A stretch of DNA of 47,951 bases from HGM04593 sp045660825 (GCA_045660825.1 JAZREN010000006.1:1-47951), one strand, 5' to 3'. Shown: positions 22,802 through 32,467, counted from the first letter of the stretch. Notes: a model not told the origin generated them from the letters alone. Numbers and translations are program-made.

Positions 22802-24352
22802 TTATTTGAAATTGTCGGGCAGGTCGTTCTCATAAAGTACCACGTCGCCGGCGCGCAGAATCTGTGCAAGGTGTGCATGTGCGTGGTTCAGCGAGTCGGC
22901 AAGGAAGTAGCTGCCCTGTGGCAATCCACCCTCGTCAATACCGCTCTTTATGGCATCGCGGTTAGTAGCGTTGACCACAATGGCGTAGTCGCAGCTCTGG
23001 GCGATGGTGCGGCCAAGTTCCTTGTTCGCCTGTGCCTGGCGTGTGCCCATCTCCACAAAGCCGGGAGTGATGACAATGCGCTTGTTCTCCTCGCCCACGG
23101 CAAAGCTCTTGAGTACGCCAAGTGCCATCTTGGCACCTTGTGGGTTGGAGTTGTAGGCGTCGTCGAGCACGGTAATGCCGTTCGATACCTTCATCGACAG
23201 GCGGTGCTCAACAGGCTGCAGGCGTGCGATGGCATTCTTTTGCTTGTTCACCGGCACGCCAAGATGGTCGGCCACGGCTGTTGCCGCCAATATGTTCAGC
23301 AGGTTGCCCACGCCCAATAGACGGCTGTTGAACTGCTCGCCACCATTGAGGGTGAATGAGACGCCGTTCGCACCATATCTTACATCGGTAGCCTTGTAGT
23401 CGCCATTGCCATCAACGGCATAGCGTATGAGCTTGCATTGGCTGGTGATGCCGTTGTAGCAGCTGATGTACTGCGAGTCGTTGTTGATGACTCCAAGGCC
23501 ATCGGCCGGCAGTGAGTTTATGAGTTCGAACTTTGTGTTCTGTATGTTTTCTACGGTCTTGAAGGTCTCCAGGTGCATCTCGCCCACAGCGGTGACAATA
23601 CCTATTGTAGGGTGCACAAGGTCACATATCTCCTTTATGTCGTTTGATTGTTTCGCGCCCATCTCGACGATGAATACCTGGTGGTAGGGGCGCAGGTGTT
23701 CGCGTATGGTGCGTATCACTCCAAGCAGTGTGTTGAAGTTGCCAGGGGTGACAAGCACGTTGTATTTCTCGGCAAGCACGCCGGCAAGGTAGTTCTTGGT
23801 GCTTGTCTTGCCAAAGCTGCCGGTTACGCCAATAACAATGAGGTCTTTGTTGCTCTCGATGATGCGCTTGGCATCGTTGTAGTAGTGGCGGTTGATGGCT
23901 TTTTCAATGGGGGTGTTCACAAGGTTGGCAAGCAACATTATGATGTTTGACAACACAAGTGCCGCACCGATGATTGTCATGGCCCATTTGCCCGCAAAGA
24001 AAATGGCAAGCAGGGCAATGGCAACGAAGAGCAGGATGTTTGTTGCAAACAGGCGTTTCACGCGCATGGTGTATGCAAGTGGTGTCTTGAATTTCTCGCC
24101 GAAACAGTAAATCCACGCGGCGGCAGTGACGCCTGCGGCAAAACCGAAACCAAAGTAGCCGGGGATGAACGCACCGGCAAGCATTGCTATGGCAAAGAGA
24201 CGCTTGATGCCGATGATGTTGCTTGGGAAGAGCCAACGGAAATAGCGGCTGTTACGGTACGACGCAAGCTGGAACATGTGGATGTCGTACTTGGCAATCA
24301 TCAGGAAGAACAGCAATGCCACAATGGCATATTTGATTGTAAAATGGTCCAT
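22802..24352 (-). CDS. Membrane-anchored MurF-like ligase
   Basis: 516 residues. The N-terminal ~145 residues hold about four membrane helices (for example 5-20, 52-84, 100-120, 124-145), which classical cytosolic MurF lacks. A Mur ligase follows: P-loop GVTGSFGKTST (175-185), VEMGAKQSNDIKEICDLVHPTIGIVTAVGEMHLE (MurF-type central block), the QPVEHRLS segment and DDAYNSNP (typical of MurF). MurF adds D-Ala-D-Ala to UDP-MurNAc-tripeptide; here the substrate is uncertain because of the membrane part. It is coupled to the upstream hydrolase by a TGAAATG junction and precedes a Ddl-like gene. Confidence 0.88.
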   Translation of the reverse strand: MDHFTIKYAIVALLFFLMIAKYDIHMFQLASYRNSRYFRWLFPSNIIGIKRLFAIAMLAGAFIPGYFGFGFAAGVTAAAWIYCFGEKFKTPLAYTMRVKRLFATNILLFVAIALLAIFFAGKWAMTIIGAALVLSNIIMLLANLVNTPIEKAINRHYYNDAKRIIESNKDLIVIGVTGSFGKTSTKNYLAGVLAEKYNVLVTPGNFNTLLGVIRTIREHLRPYHQVFIVEMGAKQSNDIKEICDLVHPTIGIVTAVGEMHLETFKTVENIQNTKFELINSLPADGLGVINNDSQYISCYNGITSQCKLIRYAVDGNGDYKATDVRYGANGVSFTLNGGEQFNSRLLGVGNLLNILAATAVADHLGVPVNKQKNAIARLQPVEHRLSMKVSNGITVLDDAYNSNPQGAKMALGVLKSFAVGEENKRIVITPGFVEMGTRQAQANKELGRTIAQSCDYAIVVNATNRDAIKSGIDEGGLPQGSYFLADSLNHAHAHLAQILRAGDVVLYENDLPDNFK

Positions 24353-24353
24353 T

Positions 24354-25112
24354 TCAGTCTATTTTGAAGAAATTCTTTATTACTGCAGTGAAGAGTCCCG
24401 CGTTCTCGAGGAACGAGAAATGGCCGGTGCCGTGTGCCACGACAAGACCGGCATCGGGGATTAGTCTTTCCATGGTCTTGGCATCGCTCAGCGGTGTGGC
24501 GGTGTCAAGGTTGCCCCAGAACAGCAGGGTGGGGGCTTTGATAGCCGGCATAAGGTGCTTGAGGTCCTCGTTGACTACCTTTGAAAGGATTGCACGCATC
24601 ATTGGCGATGCGTTGCTGTAGTCGCTGGAGCCCGCTCCCTTGCGGCGCTTGTCAATGATGGCCTGTGCCTTGGCTTTTGGCAAGAATGTGTTGCACAGCC
24701 ATTTCATTGTCTTGAAGGTATAGACCTTCCAGTAGTACTTGAATGGTCTTTTGGGCTTTACTCCGGCAGCATCCACCAGCACCACGCGGCTCACCGCGTT
24801 GCGCGATGCATAGACAATGCTCACGCGTCCGCCAAAGGAGTGTCCCATGAGCGCGGGGCGCTCAATGCCGTTGTCCTTGGCAAACTGCTCAACCATGCGT
24901 GTATACTCTTCCACACCCCACACCGTCGTTGGTTCGTCCGATGCTCCAAAGCCCGGGAAATCGAAACTGTAGGTGGTGTAGGCTGTTGAGAGCACCTGGT
25001 TGATGCTCTTGAATATGTCGCCTGTGCATCCCCAACCATGCAGCAGGAAGACCGGCTCCCCGCTACCTTGCTTGGTGATGTTGATGTTTATGCCGTCGTA
25101 TTTGTAGATCAT
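24354..25112 (-). CDS. Cytosolic alpha/beta hydrolase of the murF-like cluster
   Basis: 252 residues, no signal peptide. Classic fold: HG motif LLHGWGCTGD (oxyanion), nucleophile MGHSFGGR (Ser about 93), an aspartate in FWGNLDTATPLSD and histidine in GTGHFSFLENA. Its stop codon is one base from the MurF-like ATG, so the two are translated together. The pairing suggests hydrolysis of an ester or amide linked to the same cell-wall precursor pathway; the substrate cannot be read from sequence. Confidence 0.88.
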   Translation of the reverse strand: MIYKYDGININITKQGSGEPVFLLHGWGCTGDIFKSINQVLSTAYTTYSFDFPGFGASDEPTTVWGVEEYTRMVEQFAKDNGIERPALMGHSFGGRVSIVYASRNAVSRVVLVDAAGVKPKRPFKYYWKVYTFKTMKWLCNTFLPKAKAQAIIDKRRKGAGSSDYSNASPMMRAILSKVVNEDLKHLMPAIKAPTLLFWGNLDTATPLSDAKTMERLIPDAGLVVAHGTGHFSFLENAGLFTAVIKNFFKID

Positions 25113-25122
25113 CTTTGTTCTA

Positions 25123-25740
25123 TTACTTTACAAGTGTCTTCTTGCCATTGACAATGTATATGCCGGGGGCTGTGATTGCGTCGATGCGGCGGCCGGTGAG
25201 GTCATAAATTGCTTTCACCTTTACGTTCTCACCTTTCACCTCGTCGATGGCGGTCTCTGCGTCATTCTTGGTAATTGTCAACGATGTGAGGTAGATTGTG
25301 CGGCCAACCTCGCCATAGAGGAAGAATGCATTGTCGCCTTCGACAAATTTGATGGTCTGCTCTGCTAAGGTGTTGTAGAGTGAGTAGCTACGTAGGTCGT
25401 AATCAATGTGTGCATTGTGGCTCCTGGTAGAGTTCTTCACCTTCATCTCGGTGAGGCTGTAGCCCTCGGGCACTGTGATTGTGTACTTGATTGGTGTTGC
25501 AACCCCCTCGTTTACATACAATGTGAACTTGCCACTGTAGTATTTCATTGCACCAACCTCGTTGCCATTTGCATCGGTTGATACAATCTGCAGGCCGTCG
25601 GCGCTGGTCCAAGTTGAACGTGTGTCTTTCTCGCCCCATTCACCGCTCAATGTGCCGGTTGAAAAATCAACGCTCTCCTGTGCCATGGCAGCTGTGAACA
25701 TTGCCATCATCAGTGAAAAAACAAAAGTAAATCTTTTCAT
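25123..25740 (-). CDS. Small secreted protein with sorting-type tail
   Basis: 205 residues of unknown function. Signal peptide 1-20 (MKRFTFVFSLMMAMFTAAMA), a single beta-rich domain (~21-165) and the tail IYDLTGRR...GIYIVNGKKTLVK. The linker VKGENVKVK before the tail is encoded by the dispersed DNA repeat 25213-25242, as in GH20. It ends only 10 bases before the hydrolase start, so it may be the first gene of the hydrolase/murF-like/ddl-like unit or a chance neighbour. Confidence 0.8.
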   Translation of the reverse strand: MKRFTFVFSLMMAMFTAAMAQESVDFSTGTLSGEWGEKDTRSTWTSADGLQIVSTDANGNEVGAMKYYSGKFTLYVNEGVATPIKYTITVPEGYSLTEMKVKNSTRSHNAHIDYDLRSYSLYNTLAEQTIKFVEGDNAFFLYGEVGRTIYLTSLTITKNDAETAIDEVKGENVKVKAIYDLTGRRIDAITAPGIYIVNGKKTLVK

Positions 25741-25787
25741 AGGCTTATAATTTTTATGGTTAATGTTTATTGTCTATTATTTTAGAC

Positions 25788-25822
25788 AGTATCCTCGGGC
25801 ATTGACAATGCCCGAAGATACT
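25788..25822 (-). terminator. Terminator after GH31
   Basis: 16-base arms 25788-25803 and 25807-25822 pair with one mismatch (C-A) around the loop GAC; GC-rich centre CGGGCATT/AATGCCCG. It begins 13 bases after the GH31 stop, followed by an AT-rich run. Confidence 0.75.
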
Positions 25823-25835
25823 GCGTGTATCTCTT

Positions 25836-28800
25836 TTAGAACTTTACTGCGTTAAGGTGTTTGTCGACAATGATGCCGTCGATGGCCTTGAGGTCGAACT
25901 TGACCTTTCTCTTGGCCTTCAATGTAACCTTTACAAGTGCAACGTTGCCGCTGACTGTTGCCTGGTTGCCCTCGTTGACAAAAGTCGGGTAGATGACAGT
26001 CTCGCCATTGCCGTGCATGCGGTTCTTGCTGTAGTTGGCCATGTTGGCAGTGTTGAGTGCCTCAATGCCCACGAACTCATAGTCGGCAGCGTCATAAGGC
26101 AATGCAAGGCTGAAGGCGTTGGCGTTCTGCAGGTTGTTGCCGCTGATGGTGATTACAACCTCCTCGCCGGCGCTGTATCTGCTCTTGTCGGCAGCAATTA
26201 CAATCTCGCCGGCAACCTTGTTCTCGGGACGCTCATATACGCCGTCGCCAATGCGTGTTGCGGCAACAGAGATGTCGTATGCATCGATGAGGCCGTTCTC
26301 GTTGATGTCGCCAATGCTTACATACTCGAAATCGCTGTCGCTCCTGCGCAGGCCATTGTAGTTGAGGTATGATGTGAGGTCATTCTCATCAACCTTCTTG
26401 TCCTTGTTGATGTCGCCCGACAGGTATGTGTCGGTGCCGGGAACCTTGAAGATGTACATCTCGAGGCCTGAGCCGAAGTTACCCACAGCCTCTGTTACCT
26501 CAATCTTGATGTATCGTGCCTTTGGATTGCCCTCGAACTCGAACACCTTTACATCGGGTGTCAAATCCCATTTAACCTTCACCGGCTTGCTCCACTGCTC
26601 CTTGTTGGTGCTGTAGCTGATTGCTGCCTTCTTTATTGTACCGTTACCGGCATCCTTGCGTCCGACGTAGTGCAGCTTGTCGAGTGTTGAAAGGCCGTTG
26701 AGGTCGATGACCATCTCGAACGGAACAGCCGACTGGCTCCATGCTGTGTGCCATGTGGTGCCCTCGTCAAAGTCGAAGAGTTTGTCGGTGCCCTGGCCGC
26801 CCTGGTTGGCGCAGCTTGTTGTTGCTGTAACGTCGGTGAGTGCCCACTCAAGCGGGTTGCTCTTTGTTGTGGCCTTGATGTACTCCCAACCGGTTGCACC
26901 GCTCTTGTTCACGGCACGTACAAGGAACTTGTATTCTGTTACAGGCTTGAGGTCCTCGAACAACAGGTGTGTGTCCTTGATTGTTGTGTAGAGACGGTCC
27001 TCGAACATTACTTCGTAGTAGTCGGCCTTCTTTACCTTCTCCCATGCGAGGTTGATGGTGTATGCCTGGCAATCCTCGTCCTTCATTGCAGGTTTTGGAG
27101 TCTCCTTTATTGTGCCCTTTGTCTCGAGCAGACTGCTTGGAACATCCATCTCGTGACCTTTGATTGTGAGTGTTATAGCATTTGCAGTAACATTGCTCTT
27201 GGCAACCTTTACCATGATGACAGGGTTCTTTGTCATGTCTACTTTCTCGAACTCGCTGCCCGGTGTAGCAAAGCGGTTGAGGTTGGGCTTCTTGTCATAG
27301 AACCACACGTTCGCGCCATTGTTGAACTCCTCTATTGAACCGGCCTTGGCGAGTTTTACCTTCTTGCCGCCAACGGTTACTGTCACCTTTTTGGGTGATT
27401 TGCTTGCGTTCACCTTTAAGATGGTTGTCTTTTCCTTTACAAAGCCGTTGAAGTCGCCCTCAGTGGGGTTGACGGTAATTGTCACGTTGCCCTTTGCGTC
27501 GCGGCTCTGCTCAATGAGAGTGGTGGTATATTTGCCCTTGCGGTAATACTCGGTAACACCGTCGTCGTCATATTCGGTGAACGATGTTGTGCTGCCGGGG
27601 TAAATCTCGTACATGCGCAATGCCTTGTCAATACCCTTCACGTTATTGTTCGGCATTGTTGTGGGTATTATCGCGCCGGCCTTTACAAATACAGGGAGTT
27701 TCCAAAGCGGAGCATCGAAGTTGTTGATGATGCAACCGCCCTCGTATGTCTCGCCGGTGAACCAGTCGTACCATGTTCCCTCTGGCAAGTATATGTTGTT
27801 ACGGATGTCGTTACCCTCATCGTCCATTGCTGTGTTCTGGTAGATTGGAGCAACAAGGATGTATGGACCGTACATGTACTGGTAGCGTGTTGCCTCGCTC
27901 ATGGTAAAGGCATCGGCCTTGCTCTCGAGGAACATTGCGCGCACCATTGGCTTGCCGTCAACAGCCTCGCGTGCGATGCTGTATGTGTAGGGCATAAGCT
28001 CCGACTTCATCTTCATGTATGTACGGTTGATTGATGTAGCAGGCTCGCCAAGTGCGTGGGGGTACTTTTCGTTTGAACCCCAGCCGTCCATGTTGAGCAT
28101 CATTGGGGTGTATGTCTTCCATTGGTATTCGCGGACGAACACTGGAATATTCTTGCCGCCGAAGATACCGTCGACGTCCGATGTGATGTTAGGCTGTCCC
28201 GAGAGACCTGAACCTATGAATGTGGGGATGTGGTAACGTATGTACTCCCACTCGCCGCCTGTCTGGTCGCCGCTCCAAATGGTGGCATAGCGCTGGGTGC
28301 CTGCCCAACCGTCGACCGAGATGATGAACGGACGTGCGTAGCGGCCATAGTATGTAATGATGCCTGCTGCGTCGGCAACACCGTTGAGGCCGAACGAGTA
28401 GCCGGCACCAACCCATGCAACGTCGGTCTTGAGCACGCGTACACCGCCATCGCGCACCTCGCGTACAAGGTCGCGCTGTAAGAGTGCGCTCACGCCTTCA
28501 CGTGGGTGGAGGTTCGACTCGGTCCACAAACCAATCTCAACGCCTTGCTCATGTGCATAGTTGCCGAACTCCTTCAGGTTCTGTACGTTGCCTTCGAGTG
28601 TGCCTGTCTGGCCATAACCTGTGGCGTAACCGTCATTGGGGAGGAACCAGCCGAGTGGCATGTCCTTCGACAGGTAGCGGTCAATGGCTGCACGTGCCGA
28701 GAACATGTAGTGTCCGTTCTCGCCGTTGAGTGACTCCTTGGCGCCGCCGTTGTCGCTCTGGCTCTCCTTGTAACGCTTGCCATCCTCGTAGAGCATGCCG

Positions 28801-29687
28801 CTGTTGTCGTTGCTTGGTGTCCAGTAGTCGCGGTTGTAGGCGTTGAGGTGTCCCATGTAGAAACCGAACTTGGGCATGAGCACGGGGTTACCTGTCAACT
28901 GGTAAAAATCTTTAAGCAGTGCTACACCGTTGTCGCTAATCATGAAGAAAACGTCGAGATGGTTGCTCTCGTGTGTCAGGATGACCTTGTCGGCAGCCTC
29001 GGCGCCAAAGTCGTAGCTTCCCTTGTTGAATGTGTACCACATGAAGCCATAACCGTTGGTCGACCAATAGAATGGGGTGGGTGATGACACGCCGCCGTCG
29101 GTCCAGCTGTTGGTGTTCTCGATGGCAATCTTTTTGCCGGCATGTGAGAAACGGCCGTTCTGCACGCCACCGCCGTAGAAGAACTCGCCTTCGTTACGCT
29201 TAAGGGTGAGGGTTGTCTTTGATTTGTTGAACATTACGGGCTCCACCTCTTCAAATGCTACCTTGCCTGTTTTAAGGTCGGTAACCTTGAGTTGCCCAGT
29301 AGCCTTGCACACCTCAATAGCAATCATGCTACTGCTGATGCTGTATGCCCTGCCATCCTCTTTCACGGTGAGCGATGACACATCCTTGCGTGGGTTTTCA
29401 ACAAGAATCTGTGCATCGGGGTAACCATCCATTGGCTGTGGGTCGCGAATGATGCCGCCGTTGGCGTCGCGGAACATGCGGAAGATGTTCTCGCCATAGA
29501 AGTCTATTGTAATTCTATTACCGTCACTGAGACAAAGCTCAACTGTTGTGGGGTTGATTTGCTCAGCCGCTACAACACCTGCTACCTGTTGGCCTTCGTT
29601 CAAGGTCTGGGCCTGAACGTTCATGCCGCCTGCCAGAAGAACTGCCGACAGCAGTATTGCCTTAATGCTTTTGTGGTTGAATTTCAT
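25836..29687 (-). CDS. Secreted GH31 glycosidase, likely alpha-N-acetylgalactosaminidase
   Basis: 1283 residues. Signal peptide ~1-27; N-terminal beta domain ~35-250; GH31 barrel ~270-600; proximal beta domains to ~860; FN3 ~872-943; F5/8-type (CBM32-like) ~946-1085; dockerin type I ~1089-1147 with two Ca loops (GDINKDKKVDENDL and GDINENGLIDAYDI); cohesin-like ~1158-1280. Nucleophile candidate D422 (KTDVAWVG) and acid/base D474 (WSGDQTGGEW). The barrel text (GYGQTGTLEGNVQN, DVAWVGAGYSFGLNGVAD, GSGLSGQPNITSD) resembles the GH31 group that contains bacterial alpha-N-acetylgalactosaminidases acting on O-glycans; that assignment is from memory. No sorting-type tail, unlike its neighbours. Confidence 0.9.
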   Translation of the reverse strand: MKFNHKSIKAILLSAVLLAGGMNVQAQTLNEGQQVAGVVAAEQINPTTVELCLSDGNRITIDFYGENIFRMFRDANGGIIRDPQPMDGYPDAQILVENPRKDVSSLTVKEDGRAYSISSSMIAIEVCKATGQLKVTDLKTGKVAFEEVEPVMFNKSKTTLTLKRNEGEFFYGGGVQNGRFSHAGKKIAIENTNSWTDGGVSSPTPFYWSTNGYGFMWYTFNKGSYDFGAEAADKVILTHESNHLDVFFMISDNGVALLKDFYQLTGNPVLMPKFGFYMGHLNAYNRDYWTPSNDNSGMLYEDGKRYKESQSDNGGAKESLNGENGHYMFSARAAIDRYLSKDMPLGWFLPNDGYATGYGQTGTLEGNVQNLKEFGNYAHEQGVEIGLWTESNLHPREGVSALLQRDLVREVRDGGVRVLKTDVAWVGAGYSFGLNGVADAAGIITYYGRYARPFIISVDGWAGTQRYATIWSGDQTGGEWEYIRYHIPTFIGSGLSGQPNITSDVDGIFGGKNIPVFVREYQWKTYTPMMLNMDGWGSNEKYPHALGEPATSINRTYMKMKSELMPYTYSIAREAVDGKPMVRAMFLESKADAFTMSEATRYQYMYGPYILVAPIYQNTAMDDEGNDIRNNIYLPEGTWYDWFTGETYEGGCIINNFDAPLWKLPVFVKAGAIIPTTMPNNNVKGIDKALRMYEIYPGSTTSFTEYDDDGVTEYYRKGKYTTTLIEQSRDAKGNVTITVNPTEGDFNGFVKEKTTILKVNASKSPKKVTVTVGGKKVKLAKAGSIEEFNNGANVWFYDKKPNLNRFATPGSEFEKVDMTKNPVIMVKVAKSNVTANAITLTIKGHEMDVPSSLLETKGTIKETPKPAMKDEDCQAYTINLAWEKVKKADYYEVMFEDRLYTTIKDTHLLFEDLKPVTEYKFLVRAVNKSGATGWEYIKATTKSNPLEWALTDVTATTSCANQGGQGTDKLFDFDEGTTWHTAWSQSAVPFEMVIDLNGLSTLDKLHYVGRKDAGNGTIKKAAISYSTNKEQWSKPVKVKWDLTPDVKVFEFEGNPKARYIKIEVTEAVGNFGSGLEMYIFKVPGTDTYLSGDINKDKKVDENDLTSYLNYNGLRRSDSDFEYVSIGDINENGLIDAYDISVAATRIGDGVYERPENKVAGEIVIAADKSRYSAGEEVVITISGNNLQNANAFSLALPYDAADYEFVGIEALNTANMANYSKNRMHGNGETVIYPTFVNEGNQATVSGNVALVKVTLKAKRKVKFDLKAIDGIIVDKHLNAVKF

Positions 29688-29752
29688 GATTATAGTTTTA
29701 GATAGTTTATGTGTTCATGCTCATAAAGGGGCACACTGCACCCCTCAATCTG

Positions 29753-29760
29753 CAAAATTA
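29753..29760 (-). promoter_or_regulatory. -7 box of GH31
   Basis: TAATTTTG on the minus strand fits TAnnTTTG; upstream is extremely AT-rich with no clear -33 box. The ~60-base leader contains a G/C hairpin (29728-29744, GGGG...CCCC, with wobbles on the RNA). Confidence 0.45.
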
Positions 29761-29866
29761 TAAAATTAATTATATTAATATATTATCACGCGTAAAAACT
29801 TTTGTCAAAAAAGTCGCTTTGCTGTAATAATTGGCTTTTTCAACGGCGTTTTTGCGCTTTTTGATG

Positions 29867-29874
29867 TATCTTCG
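29867..29874 (+). promoter_or_regulatory. -7 box of mutS2
   Basis: TATCTTCG, the same variant seen before nadA and meaB. It ends 15 bases before the ATG at 29890; no -33 element at standard spacing. Confidence 0.4.
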
Positions 29875-29889
29875 CACTCCGAAAAGTGA

Positions 29890-32418
29890 ATGACAATGAT
29901 ATATCCGCAGAATTTTGAAACGAGAATAGAGTTCGACGCCATCCGACGCATGCTCAAGGATGAGTGTCTTTGTGGGCTTGGCAAGGAGCGTGTCGACGAC
30001 ATGCAGTTCCTTACCGATTTCGCCACCATTGAGCGCAGACTCGACGAGGTGGTGGAGTTCCTGCAGATTCTGCGGGTTGAGGACGGTTTCCCGTCCGATT
30101 TCTACTTCGATGTGCGCGAGCCGTTGCAGCGCATACGCATCGAGGGCATGTACATGACTGCCGACGAGCTCTTCTCGTTGCGCCGTTCGCTCGACACCAT
30201 TGGCCGCATCCTCGCGCTCCTGCGCAAGCAGAGCGGCAATGCTGCCGATGGCGACGACTCGCCCCTCTATCCCTCGTTGCGTGCTCTTGCAGGTGACGTT
30301 GAGGCTTTCCCGCGCATCATACGCGATATCGATATGATTATTGACAAGTTCGGCACCGTCAAGGACAGTGCTTCGCCTGCCTTGGCGCGTATACGTGGCG
30401 ACCTTGCCCGCACGTCGAGCGGCATTTCGCGCACGCTCAACAGCATACTGCGCAAGGCACAGGCCGACGGATTGGTTGAGAAGGATGCCTCGCCCACAAT
30501 GCGCGACGGTCGCCTTGTAATCCCTGTTGCACCGGCGCTCAAACGCAAGATGGGCGGTATTGTGCACGATGAGTCGGCCAGTGGAAAGACCGTGTTCATT
30601 GAGCCTGCCGAGGTGGTGGAGGCCAACAACCGCATACGTGAGTTGGAGGCCGAGGAGAAGCGCGAGATCATTGCCATACTCACCGCCTTTTCGCTCGAAC
30701 TGCGCCCGCAGGTGCCACAGCTGTTGCAGGCCTATGAGTTCCTGGGCGAGATGGATTTCATACGTGCAAAGGCCGAACTGGCAGCACGTTTCGACGCAGT
30801 TAAGCCGTCGCTCGACAACCGCCCCATGATGGACTGGGGAACAGCCATCCACCCCTTGTTGGAGATGTCGCTCCGCAAGCATGGACGCAAGATGTCGGCG
30901 CTTGACATTGAGCTCGACGGCGAGCGCCGCATACTGCTCATTTCGGGCCCCAATGCCGGCGGTAAGTCGGTGTGTCTCAAGACAGCCGGTCTCCTGCAGT
31001 ATATGCTGCAGTGCGGTCTTCTCATTCCTGTACATGAGCGCAGTAAGGCGGGTATATTCCGCAACCTGTTCATTGATATCGGTGACCAGCAGAGTATTGA
31101 GGACGACTTGAGTACCTACTCGAGCCACCTGCTCAACATGAAACACACTCTGCGCAACTGCGACAAGCATTCGCTCATCCTCATCGACGAGTTCGGTGGC
31201 GGAACAGAGCCGCTCATTGGCGCAGCCATTGCCGAGTCGCTGCTCAAGCGTTTCAACGAGCGCGGGGCATTCGGCATCATCACCACCCACTATCAGAACC
31301 TCAAGCATTTCGCCGATGCCACCCCCGGCATTGTCAACGGCGCCATGCTCTATGACCGTGGCGAGATGCGCCCCCTCTTCCAGTTGCAGATTGGCAACCC
31401 CGGCTCATCGTTTGCCGTGGAGATTGCACGCAAAATAGGCTTGCCCGAGGAGGTCATTGCAGACGCGTCGCAGATTGTGGGTAGCGACTACATACAAAGC
31501 GACAAGTATCTGCAGGATATTGTGCGCGACAAACGCTACTGGGAGAGCAAGCGCAAGGCCGTGCACCAGAAGGAGAAGGAACTCGATGAAATCCTTGGCA
31601 AGGTGCAGGAGCAGGGCGATGAGCTCAAGAAGAGCCGCAAGCAGATTCTCAAGGAGGCACGCGAGGAGGCCGAGCGACTCTTGCGCGAGGCTAATGCAAA
31701 GATAGAGAACACTATACGTGCTATTGTAGAGGCCAAGGCCGAGAAGGAACGCACACGCCAGGCGCGTCAGGAACTCAATGATTTCAGCAAGCAGCTCGAG
31801 GAGATGGCAAAGCAGAAACTGCAGATGCAGACCGACCGCGAGATGGCTAAGATAATCGCACGCCAGGAGCGCAAGAAGAACGGCAAGCAACCAAAAGGTA
31901 GCAATGCCCCAGCAACCACAGAAAACACTCCGCGACAGCCCGAGCGCAAGCAGACTAAGATTGAGGTGGGCATGTATGTGCGCATTGATGGGCAGCAGGC
32001 AATCGGCGAGGTGATGTCGCTTGCAAAGAACTCGGCAGTTGTGCGTTTCGGTGCAATAAAATCAACCGTTGCAATCAACAGGTTGAAACCCAGCGAGGCA
32101 CCAAAAGAGGAGGTACGCAAGGTGTCATTCCTCACAAGCGAAACTCAGGAGCAGCTGCACAATAAACGCTTGAATTTCAAGGAAGATATCGACATCCGCG
32201 GCATGCGTGGCGAGGAGGCTGTGCAGACAGTGGGTTATTTCCTTGACGATGCCGTTGTGTGCAATGTGCACCGTGTGCGCATTCTTCATGGAACGGGTAA
32301 CGGCATACTCCGCACTCTTGTGCGCCAGTATTTGAGCACCATGCCGTTTGTGAAGCATTTCCACGACGAGCATGTGCAGTTCGGCGGCGCCGGAATCACA
32401 GTTGTGGAACTGGAGTAA
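29890..32418 (+). CDS. mutS2: Endonuclease MutS2 (Smr-domain MutS paralog)
   Basis: 842 residues, normal length. Order: MutS-like lever/clamp helices (~1-340), ATPase with Walker A GPNAGGKS (~353-360), LIDEFGGGTEP (Walker B) and the TTHY sensor, a long coiled coil (~510-660), a KOW-like segment (MYVRIDGQQAIGEVMSL) and a C-terminal Smr nuclease domain (DIRGMRGEEA...HGTGNGILR). MutS2 suppresses homologous recombination and in some bacteria rescues collided ribosomes. The M-T-M start gives two ATGs; 29890 is the first. Confidence 0.95.
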   Translation: MTMIYPQNFETRIEFDAIRRMLKDECLCGLGKERVDDMQFLTDFATIERRLDEVVEFLQILRVEDGFPSDFYFDVREPLQRIRIEGMYMTADELFSLRRSLDTIGRILALLRKQSGNAADGDDSPLYPSLRALAGDVEAFPRIIRDIDMIIDKFGTVKDSASPALARIRGDLARTSSGISRTLNSILRKAQADGLVEKDASPTMRDGRLVIPVAPALKRKMGGIVHDESASGKTVFIEPAEVVEANNRIRELEAEEKREIIAILTAFSLELRPQVPQLLQAYEFLGEMDFIRAKAELAARFDAVKPSLDNRPMMDWGTAIHPLLEMSLRKHGRKMSALDIELDGERRILLISGPNAGGKSVCLKTAGLLQYMLQCGLLIPVHERSKAGIFRNLFIDIGDQQSIEDDLSTYSSHLLNMKHTLRNCDKHSLILIDEFGGGTEPLIGAAIAESLLKRFNERGAFGIITTHYQNLKHFADATPGIVNGAMLYDRGEMRPLFQLQIGNPGSSFAVEIARKIGLPEEVIADASQIVGSDYIQSDKYLQDIVRDKRYWESKRKAVHQKEKELDEILGKVQEQGDELKKSRKQILKEAREEAERLLREANAKIENTIRAIVEAKAEKERTRQARQELNDFSKQLEEMAKQKLQMQTDREMAKIIARQERKKNGKQPKGSNAPATTENTPRQPERKQTKIEVGMYVRIDGQQAIGEVMSLAKNSAVVRFGAIKSTVAINRLKPSEAPKEEVRKVSFLTSETQEQLHNKRLNFKEDIDIRGMRGEEAVQTVGYFLDDAVVCNVHRVRILHGTGNGILRTLVRQYLSTMPFVKHFHDEHVQFGGAGITVVELE

Positions 32419-32439
32419 CGAGGTTCAAGCGCACAAAGT

Positions 32440-32453
32440 GCGGTTAAAACCGC
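32440..32453 (+). terminator. Hairpin after mutS2
   Basis: GCGGTT-AA-AACCGC, preceded by a second small hairpin CGCAC-AAA-GTGCG, then TTCTTTATTTT. It lies 22 bases after the stop; a modest terminator. Confidence 0.5.
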
Positions 32454-32467
32454 TGTCGGATTCTTTA

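Noticed and set aside
21119..24352. Vancomycin resistance (van) ligase cluster
   Set aside because: No VanH dehydrogenase, VanX dipeptidase or VanRS; Gram-negative background; the hydrolase is not a metallo-dipeptidase.
29770..31308. 512-residue open frame on the minus strand opposite mutS2
   Set aside because: It mirrors the mutS2 coding sequence, has no family similarity and overlaps the mutS2 promoter; it is a by-product of GC-rich codon third positions.
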